Source: Drosophila pseudoobscura
Taxonomy: Eukaryota; Arthropoda; Insecta; Diptera; Drosophilidae
Direction of reading: 5' to 3'
Assembly: GCF_009870125.1 (NCBI RefSeq)
Contig: NC_046681.1
Coordinates: 16,381,001 to 16,445,000, forward strand
DNA: 64,000 bases
In this document: piece by piece, positions 9,219 through 21,207 of the stretch
Layout: each line of letters begins with the position of its first letter
Position numbering within the stretch: the stretch's first letter is position 1
Translations under genes and position numbers: made by a program
The notes under the pieces: generated by a model
Told to the model about the DNA's origin: nothing
The model's database searches: none
The model's input: only the letters and a program-made list of their open reading frames with translations

Positions 9219-9725
9219 CTAGAACCGCTTGAGGAACTCCTCGGCGCATGTTCGAGCCCTGGCGTTCACTGCCAGTTTCATTTCGCTGATTTCCTTGTCG
9301 ATCTCCTCCATGAAACTAATCACAAAGTCCACCAGTTTGTGCTTGTACATCTGCTCCGTGTGACAGTTAGTGATGAGGAAGCTAATGTCATAGCCCTCGA
9401 TGGGCTTCCGGCGCAATATGGCGAAGGATTCGGCGCGGCGCATCATAAACCTCGTGAACTTGTGACACAGTATCTTCTCGATTTCGTCCGCCTGCTTCAC
9501 GGCAATGCTCACCCGCACCGAGTTGATCGACGGCTCAATCAGAACCTTCTCCCGCTCGTTGCGGGACACCACAATGGGCGTGAGCACCAGCTCTTTGCTG
9601 GAGCATATCTCCACCTCCGGCTTGTTGTGACGCTCCACCACTTGGGAGGGGAAATCTTGCAGGCACATGGCGGCGGTGAGCGAGTGCCGCACGGCGGTAA
9701 GATAGGGTTTCAATGTGGCGGCCAT
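9219..9725 (-). CDS. Arpc4: Arp2/3 complex subunit 4 (ARPC4, p20)
   Basis: The ORF is 168 residues, the same length as human ARPC4 and nearly colinear with it: [55 protein letters not shown] and [16 protein letters not shown]4 pairs with ARPC2 to form the structural core of the Arp2/3 complex, which nucleates branched actin filaments in the cytoplasm. The start has a good context (CACAATGG). The coding sequence has no intron, but a 57-base intron follows the stop codon. The gene converges on WRAP53 and lies downstream of stai on the same strand. Confidence 0.98.
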   Translation of the reverse strand: MAATLKPYLTAVRHSLTAAMCLQDFPSQVVERHNKPEVEICSSKELVLTPIVVSRNEREKVLIEPSINSVRVSIAVKQADEIEKILCHKFTRFMMRRAESFAILRRKPIEGYDISFLITNCHTEQMYKHKLVDFVISFMEEIDKEISEMKLAVNARARTCAEEFLKRF

Positions 9726-9775
9726 TGTGTATGCTTATTGTTGCTAAATCGTTTGTTTAATTCACTTTTTACTTA

Positions 9776-12700
9776 ATTTTCTGCGATTTGTTGTGAATCA
9801 TAAAAGGTGTGACCGCGGACTGATAAAATATGGTCCGAAACTCATAAAGATACCGAAACATACAGCCTCATTAAAAAAATATACCGTAAATATACTGACG
9901 AGTTCAAGTTCTGTTTTACATATTCCTCGTTTTTGATCTTCCGTCGAATATTCCCAGCTATATAGCACATTTAGCCATGCCCACATAATTTTATCCGATT
10001 AGTGAATCAATTATCTACTTAACTGGCTTATTTTCAATACTTGCTTTTACTGCATTTTGCGTAAAAAAGGTTTTAGCGAAAAAGGTCAAACAAATGAAAC
10101 GTAATAAAACGTAAGAGAAAAATCGTTCCAATTGCTCAAATTCTTTATTCCGTTGAATAATGCTGCCTAACTAAAACCCTTAGTTCTGCCCACATAATTT
10201 TATCCGATTAATGAATCAATTTTCTACCTGATTGGCTACTTTTAAGTACTCTCTTTTTTTGTAAAATGTAGAAAACAAGGTTTATAAAAAAGGCCAACAA
10301 AAAAACAGTGGCAACGTAAGTGAGTATTTAATGCGCCGTAAGTGAGTTTGGGCACAGGTATACCCTATTTGGATAATATAATATAAAGAAACTGTTTTAA
10401 AACGTTATTAATATAGAAATGATCTCAGATTGTTGTGTTTTGGACATATTCATGCATATGATTAGGGTTTTGTAAATATATCTCGATCCCGACAGCCATT
10501 CTTGGTTTCTGTAATAAGACCAAAACCTTCAAAATATCTTTGAAATACATTTAAAACAGAAACTGACTAGTTTTGGCCTCTATTGGTGCATTAGATGACA
10601 AAAATTCTCTCAGTTCTATAATATCCATTTTCCAGGGTATGCTAAATGTTGCTCAATCCGCGCAATGTTGCTCGATTTCACGGCACATGAGTCTGGCCCA
10701 TACAAATTGAATGTTGCCAGCAGCATAACACGTAAGAAAACGTAAAGGACATTGTTGAGCTAAAAAGGACATTGCATACAGCAAATACTGGTGTGACCGT
10801 TCGATTAGAAAACCGTGCAGCTGCTATCGATATGAATGTGTAGAATTACCGCGCTGCCCGCTCAAAATTGAAATTTGAAATAATCAAAGTTAATTAAAGT
10901 TCCACACCGAAATATTTCTGAACATTGAGAAAACGCATTTTCTACCAATTATAAATATTTCATTTATTTGTATTATGCACTTTTATTATACATTCATTTA
11001 TAAGTATTTTGCTTGCTTATCGTCCATTTATTTAGTTGCTTATGTAAACTTAATGTTAAGTTATGCGTGAAACTATAAAAACCATTTTCGCAAGCTGTCG
11101 TATTTCTGTTTTTATGTGTACTATTTAGAGAACATTGATTTGAAAAATGTAACCTTCGTTTCGTTCATTTCTTTGCTTGGTTTCTCATACAAAAATTTTG
11201 TTCGGTTGATTATTGGAGTTGATTACACATTTATATTAGTAATATATCATAAATTGAGTAAATATCGATCGAAGCATTTTTATCAATTGTATTGATGCAC
11301 TTGCAATGTGGGTTTCGTGTTTCAAGATTCCTTAGATTTTCTTTTGAATATGTCTGGAAAGTTTTCTCGTGTCTGGGTTGCTGTTGGGGCTCTGTGCGTA
11401 TAGTTGTCTTGCATTTATAATATATATAATATATATTCAGTTATAGTAGCCGTAGTATTACACATTTATAACCGTATGAGAGAGATATTCAAATTTAAGC
11501 TAAATTCAGCGCCCTTTCTTGTGCAAAACAAAGTTTGGGGAAAATATTCGCAGCATCTGCAAACAAAATTTGCCTAAATTTTCCATTTCCGTTTGTATTA
11601 TAATCCCCCCATAAATTTCGCTTAACCCATGCTCCGGCCAAAAACCTGCGCCATTCTTTCTCTTAATATAACTCGACGTTAGACAAAATATGCTTTTTCA
11701 TATCATTCCACATATAATTATTTATATATTTTACTTTAATTTTACTTTATGTTAATGCCTAAATTGTGTTTATATTGTTTATGTTGTCTGTAAATGAAAC
11801 AAAAATGCAGTGTTTTGTTTTACTTTGTATTTGATTTCTTTTTTTATTTAGTTTTTATAAGCATTTCTTATGTATTTTTTTCTGTTTGACATTTATTTTA
11901 TAGATAGAAAATGCGAAACTTATATAAATCTATAATTGTTAGTGTCGAACTGTCTCCAACTTTTGTTTTCCTTTTTTTCTCTTTTTTTGTGTTTTTTTTT
12001 TGCATATGTTAATAAATAAAAAATTACTTCAAATTATACACGTATTCAAAATATGTATATTTATTTATTTAAATGATAGATCTTGTGAATATTGGATTTC
12101 TGGCAAATAGCAGTACAACAAATGTTTCGAGGCAAAATGAGTGATTTTTCTGTATGGCTGTTGTGTTTTTGCAATTGCAAATTATTTCAAAATACATTTC
12201 TTGCGAATTTCTCGTTCAATTTTTGCTCTGAAGGAGTTTAAAAAATTGCTGTTGGGGGAACACGCTCGCATCGTGCATCAAAGGGAAGCCAAAAATTATG
12301 GGGAACAGGATGAAAAATTAACGCAGCAGGTATGGTCGCCTTTTCTACCCCTAATATGATTTTGAACGAAGTCCGATTTGAAGTCAGGAATTTGAAGACT
12401 TTCTTCTGCACAAAGGAAATCCAAAAACTTTGAAGGAATCATACAGGGAGCCCCCTTTGAGCCACTGCATAATCAGTTTGCCCAGCAGCAATACAAGAGC
12501 TTTGAAAGTTTTTAAAATTGTTGAACAGAATTAAAAATCAAATGGAACAAACGCAAAACGAGAAATTCGAAATGAAGCAAACGTATTTTGAAAAGGTTAT
12601 GTTCTTTTCTTATAGATTTGTTTAAGTTGATTTTGCATCGTTTTTGCCGTTGCTATATAGTATATCTGGTTTGCCTTGATTTGTGTTTTTTTGTTTGTTT

Positions 12701-13004
12701 TTTTTTTTGTTTTGTTGAAAAGTTTTGTGAATAAATGTTGCTGGTTGTTGTTGCAATATCTTTTTGGGCCTCATCTCGCTCAGCGGAATCTTGAGATATT
12801 CGATATGCCCTGCTCGTCTTTCTATGTCGTTTATAATACTTGAAATTTTCTTGAAGCAAATTTGTTGCTGCCTTTGTATTGGTTTTCGTGTTTGCTTAAA
12901 TACGTGTTGTTGGTGTATGTAGTGTTTCCTTTTTTTTTTGTTTTTTTTTTGTTTTTGCTGCAGTAAGTAATGACGGTCTACGCTCTGTGGAGGGCACAGC
13001 CCAT
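9776..13004. other. non-coding AT-rich stretch; includes the stai 3' UTR
   Basis: No supported gene in 3.2 kb. The right part lies just past the stai stop codon (minus strand) and has T-rich runs and several AATAAA-type signals in reverse, as expected for a long 3' UTR. I cannot place its end. The left part holds the direct repeats listed separately. Confidence 0.6.
9978..10320 (+). repeat. diverged direct repeat, two copies about 210 bases apart
   Basis: The sequence CCCACATAATTTTATCCGAT occurs at about 9979 and 10190. Each copy is followed by similar sequence (GAATCAATT, CTACTT, TTGGCTA-like) and by a purine-rich AACGTAAG segment. Identity is moderate. It probably comes from a tandem duplication or an old element. 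Confidence 0.6.
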
Positions 13005-14695
13005 CTAACCCGACGAGGCGATGGCATTCTGCTGACCATCCATATCCTGGGTCTGGGCCTTATTCTGGCGCACGAGCTCGGCACGGCGCTCCTGCAAATA
13101 ACATAAGGAAAGGATATAATTAGTTGGGTTTGGATCTTGCAGAGATTCTTATCTTGAGATCTACTGCTACTCAAATGATAAGGCATATGCGGGGTTGCTT
13201 TTGTTGATGGGAAAAGAGGGGGAACAAACGTACAAGTTTTTGCACTTTCTCAATTTTCTTTTGTATCTCCTTTTCGCGGTTCTGCTCGGCGGCAAACAAT
13301 TTGTTTTCATATATGCGCGCCTTCTCCTCTAGCTTTTGTGTTTCCAATTGATCTTGGTGTGATTTAATCTCGGCAATTTTGACAGTGTTCTATATGAGAG
13401 GATATAAGAGAAATGAAAACAAAAATTATATATACACATGATCCGAAACACAAACACATATACACATTTACAGTACACAGATATTCAGACGAAAAAAAAG
13501 ATTTGGTGGAAGTCTGGTGATATTTTTGGTTACTTGGGTGAAAGTAATGGGTTTAAGACAATGGAAAAGCAGTCCCATTCAGCTATGACTGATGATATGA
13601 AATTTAGCTAGCAAAGATTCTGAATTGTTTAGAGAACTTTTTCATTGAACGTAGTTAGTGGTTAGCCTTTAGTCCTAATGGTTTAAGCAGCAGAAGTGGT
13701 CAACTTCCTTTTCCCTAATGCATTATAGATGAATAAGAACTAAATACTGGTATGTTTATCGTACAAATACATGAAATGCATCAAATGGTTATTAAGAGAG
13801 AGTTTAGATTATGCAATTTCCATAGACAATGATAAGCTCTTGTTCCAATATAGAATCTGATTGAGATTTTACATAGATGTCAATTGAATATTCGGCAATT
13901 TCGCTTGTACAAATGTACTACTTCTATCTTCTAAGTCAAGCAACTACAAACAGATCAATGGAACTAGATGTTGAGGTCTAATCATCTACATAAGAGGAGC
14001 TCTCTTCCAAGCCATGCTGTCCGACGTATGCACACACTCACATGCTCCTTGAGGCGATTGAGCATCTTCTTTATGTTCTCATCGCGCAAGGTCTGAGCGA
14101 TCTTAAGCTTCTCTTCGATGGCCTTTTGCTCATTGGCCTTCTGCTGCTCCAAGGTCTCGCGCGTTTTTTCGATCTCCTGAGCGTGAATCTGTTTGAAGAG
14201 AGTTTATATGAGCTCCAGAATTGCATGGAAGGCATCTCTCGAAGTCAAACCTTTAGCTTCTCCTTCATGTCACTGATGATTGCCTCGCGCTTCTCCACGT
14301 GCTGCTCCATCTTGGACTCCAACTGCTCCTTGGTCTGAGTGATGAACTCGTTGGTGATCTCATCCTTCTTACGGGTGGCCTCATCCACCTTGGCCAACTT
14401 GGTCGAGATATCAGCCATCTTCTTGGCCTCCAGAGACTGCGAAAGGCAAACAAATTCGTTTTGTTAAGGCAACGATTCCGTGAGGGATAAGCGAAATGGG
14501 GGACGGACTACTCTACTCTACTTACAATGCGACGCTCTTCGGCTGCCTTGAGCTTCTGCTCAATCTCCTCCACGCTGACGTTCTTGCCGGGGGTGACCGG
14601 ACGCTTGGGCACGGCCACATTGGGTGCCGGTTCGGCCAGAATGACCTCATAGCTCAGTCCGCCGCGGGACTTCTCCTGGCAGCGAATCTCAGTGG
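13005..14695 (-). CDS. stai: stathmin, five shared core exons
   Basis: Exons are 14526-14695, 14251-14436, 14042-14188, 13234-13389 and 13005-13091. Past the first two bases every junction is in phase, encoding TEIRCQEKSRGGLSYEVILA, then EERRI/SLEAKKMADIST and repeated coiled-coil segments such as TLEQQKANEQKAIEEKLKIA and NTVKIAEIKSHQDQLET, ending ...QNAIASSG and TAG. Stathmins hold two tubulin dimers in a curved complex and regulate microtubule growth. The N-terminal cap and the long helix with internal repeats are both present. The first core exon starts with CC in phase 1, so the start codon must come from an upstream exon ending one base into a codon. Three such candidates on the same strand are at 24.44, 31.26 and 52.68 kb. 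The 652-base intron at 13390-14041 holds no gene. Confidence 0.95.
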
Positions 14696-16686
14696 CTGTG
14701 GACGAGAGAGAAGCGGGAGATGGAGGGCCGTTAAAGAAATTCAATATTTGTGCACGGGGGGGGTGCTATAAATATAAAGTTGTGGTCGGTCGGTCGGAGG
14801 GTGAAGTCCAGTTCACCCTTAAGCCACCCTCTGCAGCTCGTATGACATCATTTTTGCACTGCCACCCCATCCCCCTCCCCCTACCCCTCTTACTTGTGCG
14901 TCTTTTGTGTACTTTTCGCATTTAAGGTCGAAAAGCCGTGACCAAAAACCAAAAAAGTGCAGGAATACGACATTGGGTAGGGAGCCAAAAGTTGGGTTGT
15001 CGTTGTCGTTGTCAGATTCGCAACTAAAGCTATAGATAGATAGATTTTAAATAGTGGATCATATCTCTAAGAACCAAGCTTTCGTACAAACAGAAGGCCG
15101 GACCTCTATCGAAGTAACTTGGGGTCCGATATACCCCTGCTCTTTGCTCGATTGAAGTGGCAGAGCACTCGCTCAGAGTTAAGCGCATTCTGGGAAAAGT
15201 CTCTTCTCCACCCCAATATCCATTAACTTTTGTTTTTGGATCTCTGGCTTTGCATATTTGCATTCACAGTTGGGGCACCGCACTTTTTAAGCGCATTTTG
15301 ATTAATGGCCGAGCCTCGCTGCACTCTCCGATGCCCATGCAACACCGCACACGTGCAAAATATCCACTGCCTCTGCCTCTGCCACTGCCACTGCCACTGC
15401 CTCCAGGACATATTCGCACTTTTTCCGAGAGCAAACCATAATTCATGTAAGCGCCGCCAAACAAAACGAGAAACGAGAAATCCGGCAAAGTCGTTCGCTG
15501 ACAATGACGGGCAGAATGGTGCCACACACATGCGCACACGGACACACGGACACGCACACGCACACACACACACACGCGGAGCAGCAGTGCGAGCAGTGCA
15601 GCGCATGAAAACGGCAAAGAAAACCGAATAAAATGCGAATTTTCACACGGAACAATTATTAAAATTAAATGCACTGGAAAATGCACTTTGCCCAGCAGCG
15701 GCAAGTGTGAAAATGTTATTATTCAGCAGTTTGGGAGTTTTCGTTTCAAGGGTTCTTTAAAGATTGTTTTTAAAGTAAATCGAATTAGGAATGGGGCGTT
15801 TTTCAGGAACTAATTACATTTCGTAGAACTGAAAGTGCCATTTCCAATCCCCTCTTAATCTAGAATCATTCCATAGCTCCTTCATAAATATATCTCAAGC
15901 CTAAACAACATTGGAGTATCGCAATCCCAAGACGGAACCTGAGAACAAATCACAAACAATGCGCAAATCAGCAAAATACACTGGGAAACCCAACGCCCTG
16001 ACATCGGGGACGGGGCTTTTGTTTAACCAGAGGGCAGACGAGTCCGAGGGCAAGACTATCAAATGAAGTGGAAAATTATTTGTCAAAACAAAAATATATA
16101 CGTTTCCCCCACAATAAATGGACGAAGCGCTCCCCCTCTAGTGTACCTACCCCAAAATATACCATCTACTTGGAGAAAAGGGACAGCGGACTGCTGCGTA
16201 GGTGTCCGGATGATTTCTGTTGACACATAATTTGCCATTATTCGAGTAGGTGTCCGTCCGTCCGGTTAGACCTACCATTTGTCCGACTGTCAATCATGAC
16301 ACTCGCTTTTGGGGTCGCTTTCAGCATTAAGCTTTCAGCTTTCGCTTTCCCTCCCAATGCCCCCGTGTGCGTGCCCACTGGCTCTGAGTAATGATGTCTT
16401 GGACCAGGTCAAGTGTTGAAGTCTATTAGGCTGACAGATTTGATGGGCCTCCTCCGCCCACACAAACCACAGAAGGGGGGAGGGAGGGGCAACAGCGCAA
16501 AGCCATCTTCATTTAACTTTCAGATTCAGGATTCCGTAACCCTTTTAAAACCATTCTCTTCGCCCTGACCAGAGCCATTTGGCTCGGAAATCTGCCAAAG
16601 CAATTTACCAAAGTGGCTTTTGCGGTCGAGAGTCGATGGGAAGAAGACCTGCAAGAACTGGTCCATCCATTACTCTACTCTACACT
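14696..16686. other. stai intronic or intergenic DNA, no gene seen
   Basis: No supported gene in 2 kb. It contains CT-rich and CACTGC repeats near 15360-15405 and a CA-rich tract at about 15521-15577. Long frames here are translations of those simple repeats. Confidence 0.6.
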
Positions 16687-17184
16687 CTACTCACATTTCG
16701 TATCCTCCTCTTCATCCATGGGAACCTGCAGACCACCCAATGGCTGCTCCTCCATGGCAAGATGGTGTGCACGGGCACCACCGAAAGAGCCCATGTAGCC
16801 ATTCGACATGGTCTCCAATATTTCTATCAATGCAGAGGCATCCGGGTGGTTGGAGTGTTTCTCCTGCACATGGACCGCCAACTCCTCGGCGGTGAAGCCC
16901 ATATCATCGCAGAAGGGACACTGGAAGCTCTGCGGAGCCTCGCCGTTCACCAACACCTCGCCGCCAAAGTAGATGTCGGCCATTTTCTTATTGTAGAGGG
17001 CACGCATCGGGTGGTAGTATTTGTGCTTGGGGCTGACGCGGTTCTTGCCCAGGTCGAAGCAGGGTCCACATAGTGTGATCTGAGTGCCGCACACGACACA
17101 CTCGTACCAACGTCCAAGATCGCCCAGGGCGGGGCAGCCCAAGCACTTGCGGTGCAACACCGGAAAATCGGAATCGGAAGACAT
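16687..17184 (-). CDS. short KCMF1-like ZZ zinc-finger protein
   Basis: This 165-residue protein starts MSSDSDFP; the longer ORF upstream is only a translated CA repeat. Residues 14-58 form a ZZ-type zinc finger (CLGC, ECVVC, LCGPC, HKYYHPM). After YFGGE, residues 88-110 form a C2H2-like Di19 finger (FQCPFCDDMGF, HVQEKH). This order and the FGGE/QSF linker are those of KCMF1, which works with the UBR4 ubiquitin ligase. KCMF1 is about 380 residues, and this protein lacks its C-terminal half. The stop follows at once, but GTGAGT overlaps the last codons (16695-16690), so splicing to an unseen exon is possible. Same strand and family as the gene at 18085-20475, so probably a tandem duplicate. 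Confidence 0.8.
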   Translation of the reverse strand: MSSDSDFPVLHRKCLGCPALGDLGRWYECVVCGTQITLCGPCFDLGKNRVSPKHKYYHPMRALYNKKMADIYFGGEVLVNGEAPQSFQCPFCDDMGFTAEELAVHVQEKHSNHPDASALIEILETMSNGYMGSFGGARAHHLAMEEQPLGGLQVPMDEEEDTKCE

Positions 17185-18084
17185 TCTTCGACACGCACAC
17201 GTACACGTACACGCACACGCACACCACAAAAGACTTCACAGTCGAAAAAATATCAACGCACGCGTTTTTCCTCGTTCTCTTTTTTTCGGAAGTATTTGCT
17301 TGCGTATTCGTCTTTTTTTCTTGATTATTTTTTGTATTTAGAAAAATATAAACTTCACAATCGGAGAAGGGTTCCAAAAATGAATTTTTTCAACAATTTG
17401 TTTGCTTTTTGTATATTTATAGCGCTTCGATGTTGCGATGTCGGTATTTCTACGATAATTGAGAGGAATTCCGACACGAAGCAACTCTGCGAACGAATTG
17501 AATGGCAATGCCTGCTTGGCTCGATATTTCTGTTTACTTCTAACGAGGAGACAATGACAATGTAATCGTAGGAGCTATCGCAGCTCTGTGCATATCTGAA
17601 AAGGCAGATCCAAATGGCAAATGTGCGGCAGATATGGATCTAGGGAAGCGAAAAGCTAACCACAAATCTGGACTCCCATTGAATAATAATGTAGATCCGT
17701 ACTATCTGCAGATTCCTTCAAAGCTCCGAAATAAAACTACTTTTCGCTACCTACTATAGCCTATAGAGATAGCTATGAAGAGAATTAGGGACTGCCGTGG
17801 ATTCCGACCAAGAGTTTAAGCCTTCTTTGGACTGATCTCTACGGACTTGACATTCTATTTTGAAAGGAACTCATTTTAATTGGCAATAACAACAGTACAA
17901 TTTAAATGTTACAAGTGTTCTTTAAGGTGAATATTTCTTTGAAATGGTGGAGTATTATATGCTTTGAAGTGCTATTTTTTCTGTTCCAGAATCAGTATTG
18001 TTATATGTTTTATATGTACATATGTGTATTGTTTTCCTTCTTTCTCCTGTCCTGCGTTCTCTCTTGTTTTCGTTCCGTTTTACT
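17185..18084. other. spacer between the two KCMF1-like genes
   Basis: It begins with a CACGTACACG tract (17190-17224) in the 5' leader of the short gene. The rest is A/T-rich, with no supported gene. The 3' UTR of the long KCMF1-like gene must lie in its right part. Confidence 0.55.
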
Positions 18085-20475
18085 TCAATCTTCCCAAATG
18101 TGGTAGTCATAATCGTAAACTTCATTGTACAGATCCGCATCTTCGTCGTAAGATACTTCGGACCCGGACAACTCGCCTTCAATGATGGCTGGAGCTGCTG
18201 GCAGATTGTCCACTGGCTGCTGATTATGTCCTTCCGGCTCAACAAAGACATTAATCTCGTAGGGATAGGTGTTGCTCGCATCATCATTGGTATCGTTATC
18301 CGCCATGTTTCCATTATCATCGTCATCGTTGGCAAAATAGTTGCCCATCTTGCTATCGTTGCTATCGTCGTCATTGCTATCGTCGTCTTCGTCATCGCCA
18401 TCGTTTCTATCAATAAATACAATCGGATTCTGATCGTTCGGGTCGTCGTCTCCATCTTGACCGTTATTGCCCGATGAACTGATCTGCAGTATGTTCTCTA
18501 GATATCGGTTGCTGGATGTTGGCTGGGCCTCTGGTTCCTTGGATTCTTCCTTAGCTTCGATCTCTGTGGCTCCTTTCTTTGCTTTCACGGAGTTGGTAAA
18601 ACGGCCAAGCCAGTTGTTATAGTCCACGAGACCATTGAAATACTTTATCATGGGATCCACTGCCGACTCAGGGGCGCGGATGGCATTCTGGGCCAACTGC
18701 ATCAAACGTGGCACTTGGTTGAGGCCCTCTTCCGCGCCACAAGCAACGGTCAGTGGGTCCTCCAGTGGCTTCGGTTCGTTGGCAGCCACAGTAGTTGTGG
18801 CAGTGGAGCCCATCTCCTGCATCAAGAGCAAATCAACTGGCACTGAGGTGAGATCCTTCTCCGATAGCATGGAGCAAAAAACAGCGTCGACGAGGCGGGC
18901 CTTGGCCACCTTTCCTTCTTCTTCAGTATTTTCTGGCATCTTCTCGAAGCGTTCCTTCAGTCTCGAGCTCAAAAAACGACCATCATTGAGATCCAGTTTA
19001 TCGATTGGATTCTCTGGCGGGTCCGGCTCGGCAACGTCAACCGGCAGCTCTGTGATGGTGGTGCCCGTGTTTGGTGGTGGTGGTGGTGGTGCTGCCACCG
19101 CGGTCTGTGTGCTCGTGGGAATCCTTATCGGCACACCGGCCTGGGCGCCATGGGGTTCACGTTCAGCCTGATGAGTGCCGCGGAAGATAGCGTAGTGGTT
19201 GAGGGCCTCGTAGCGTGCCGCTGCGGAGGCTTGGCTGCCGCGGAATGAAATCGGCACAAACTGATTGCCGGACTGACGGCGGGGGAAGTTCAACGCTGGA
19301 TGGACAAATTCTGGGCTTGGTCGACGCGTAGCGGCGGCACGACCACCAGCAACTGGTGGTGCAGTTGCAGGCCACTGCTGCCGGATGAGTGGAACCAAGC
19401 CAGATGAGGCTGCTGGCGATGGGACTTCGCCTAGGACGAAAGTCGACTGGCTCCCATATAGGCGCGTAAACGCATCCCGCTCGATCTGGCGAGTTACGCG
19501 ATCGACATCGGATTCAATACCCACTGTATTGCTGCTCAGGGCATACAGTTCGTGCAGGCAGCGGGCCCGCATCAGCAGTCCCGTGCAGAGCGCTTCGTAT
19601 GAATCGCTGTTTGGGTCCAGACTTCGCAGCCGATCCCTCACATCTCGTAACGCACGCGCCACTTGTTCCATTTCATCATTGCTTGCCCCAGTGCCAACGC
19701 CAGCGACAGTGGCAGTGGTAGCGGCTGTGGCAGCGGATCTGGCAGCGGCTATGGCAGCGGATCTGGCAGCGGCTGTGGCAGCGACTGTGGCAGCGGATCT
19801 GGCAGCGGCTCTGACTGCGGCTGCGGCTGCCTCACGGTTAGCGCTCCTTGCTGGTTCTACTTGTGCCGTTCTTATTATTTCAAGCTCAATAATTGGCACA
19901 TTGTCTTCGTCTCTGTCTGGTAACACCACAGATCCAGGAGGAGGTTGATCAGCGGCGGTCGGAGGTGTAGGAGGCGCATTCCCCGACGAGCGGTCGACAA
20001 AGTAGTACGAATAGGTCATCAGCAGGTAATCCCTGTGGTCGGGATGGTCGCGGTGCGACTGCAGCAGGTGCTGGTACAGCGTCTGGATGGTGAATCCCAG
20101 CTGCAGGCACAGGGCGCACTGGAAGCTCTGCCAATCCCCGGTGCCGGTGTAGGGCTCCCCGCCAAAGAACAGCTCGTACGCAGTGCGGGTGTAGAACACC
20201 TGCATTATGTGATAATATTTGTGGTGCGGCGACTCCGGCCTGTTGTTGCTCGCGAAGCAATTGCCGCACAGATGGTAGTCCTTGCAGAAAAAGCACGAGT
20301 GGCGAAGTCCCCGATAGTCGGCCCGCTGGCACTGGCGGCACGGAAAACCAATGTGACGATCTGGCAGCACATGCACTGCATCCGATCCAGCCGTATCGGC
20401 TACAGATGGCTCCTCGAACCCGATTAAATCCATCATGCCAGACGGGCGTAGTTCTAGTATTGGATGGTGATCCAT
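18085..20475 (-). CDS. long KCMF1-like ZZ zinc-finger protein
   Basis: A single coding exon of 796 residues. Residues 46-90 form a ZZ zinc finger (CRQCQ, CFFCKDYHLCGNC, HHKYYHIM). ELFFGGE follows, then a Di19-type C2H2 finger at about 118-144 (FQCALCLQLGF, HLLQSHRDH). Around 500-560 the segment RFLSSRLKERFEKM to VFCSMLSEKD resembles the conserved C-terminal block of human KCMF1 (around LTRLNDPKM). So this is the fuller family member, about twice the human length. The extra length is low-complexity: an Ala/Arg/Thr tract at about 212-258, a Pro run at about 465, and an Asp/Asn-rich C-terminus. The likely role is in UBR4-type ubiquitin ligation or autophagy. A 5' UTR intron is supported by an acceptor (CCCCCAACAG) just before the ATG and a donor at 21207. 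Confidence 0.85.
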   Translation of the reverse strand: MDHHPILELRPSGMMDLIGFEEPSVADTAGSDAVHVLPDRHIGFPCRQCQRADYRGLRHSCFFCKDYHLCGNCFASNNRPESPHHKYYHIMQVFYTRTAYELFFGGEPYTGTGDWQSFQCALCLQLGFTIQTLYQHLLQSHRDHPDHRDYLLMTYSYYFVDRSSGNAPPTPPTAADQPPPGSVVLPDRDEDNVPIIELEIIRTAQVEPARSANREAAAAAVRAAARSAATVAATAAARSAAIAAARSAATAATTATVAGVGTGASNDEMEQVARALRDVRDRLRSLDPNSDSYEALCTGLLMRARCLHELYALSSNTVGIESDVDRVTRQIERDAFTRLYGSQSTFVLGEVPSPAASSGLVPLIRQQWPATAPPVAGGRAAATRRPSPEFVHPALNFPRRQSGNQFVPISFRGSQASAAARYEALNHYAIFRGTHQAEREPHGAQAGVPIRIPTSTQTAVAAPPPPPPNTGTTITELPVDVAEPDPPENPIDKLDLNDGRFLSSRLKERFEKMPENTEEEGKVAKARLVDAVFCSMLSEKDLTSVPVDLLLMQEMGSTATTTVAANEPKPLEDPLTVACGAEEGLNQVPRLMQLAQNAIRAPESAVDPMIKYFNGLVDYNNWLGRFTNSVKAKKGATEIEAKEESKEPEAQPTSSNRYLENILQISSSGNNGQDGDDDPNDQNPIVFIDRNDGDDEDDDSNDDDSNDSKMGNYFANDDDDNGNMADNDTNDDASNTYPYEINVFVEPEGHNQQPVDNLPAAPAIIEGELSGSEVSYDEDADLYNEVYDYDYHIWED

Positions 20476-21207
20476 TCTGTTGGGGGATTGAGCGGGAGAT
20501 TCGTTGATGACTTAATGTTTTGTGAGCGAACTAAACGATGTTTAAACTTTGGAAAAAGACAGCAGTGACACCCAAACGTTCAGAATTTACAACAGTAATA
20601 CCTTGAATTGCTATGAATTATGAATGCTGGATGGATTACAGATATTTCTGTGTGTACTATGTACGTCTGTTTGCGCAGAAATGTCTAGTTTTCTAATTTA
20701 TGTATTGTATGTGCCTACAGCAGTGCCCTTTGGATGTGCGAAATACCTACGCACATATTCCAGAAGCAGGAGATGACATTTGCAAAGCCTACTGGAAAGT
20801 TCCAGTGGAAAGAATATCCCAAAACGCTTGGACTGTACACACACATATGTGTGGATTGTGGAGTGGAACGTATGTATGTATGTATAAGCACGAATGAGAC
20901 AGCATTGCCGGCACACACAACACACTCACACACGCGCACGAAAAAGAGGCAGAAAAAATATGCGTGCTGGGCTTTGCGCACATACAAATCTTCCAGATTG
21001 ATTCCGAAACTCGATGTTATTTAAACAAACACGAAACTTGAGCATTTGCAGCGCACACACACACACACACACACACACAAAAACCGTACTGTATATCCGC
21101 ATGTGTCTGTCGCAGACTGGCACACAAAAAAAAACAAAAAAAAACACAGAAAACGTGGGCTGCCTTTTGCCAAAGATTAAAACGTTTAAGCAGAGATCCA
21201 TACTTAC

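Noticed and set aside
15223..15704. Overlapping 100+ codon frames on both strands
   Set aside because: They are driven by CA/CACTGC simple repeats, with no splice sites or family motifs.
18635..20427. Plus-strand frames of 160-187 codons
   Set aside because: These are shadows of the long KCMF1-like gene on the minus strand, whose zinc-finger motifs are unambiguous.
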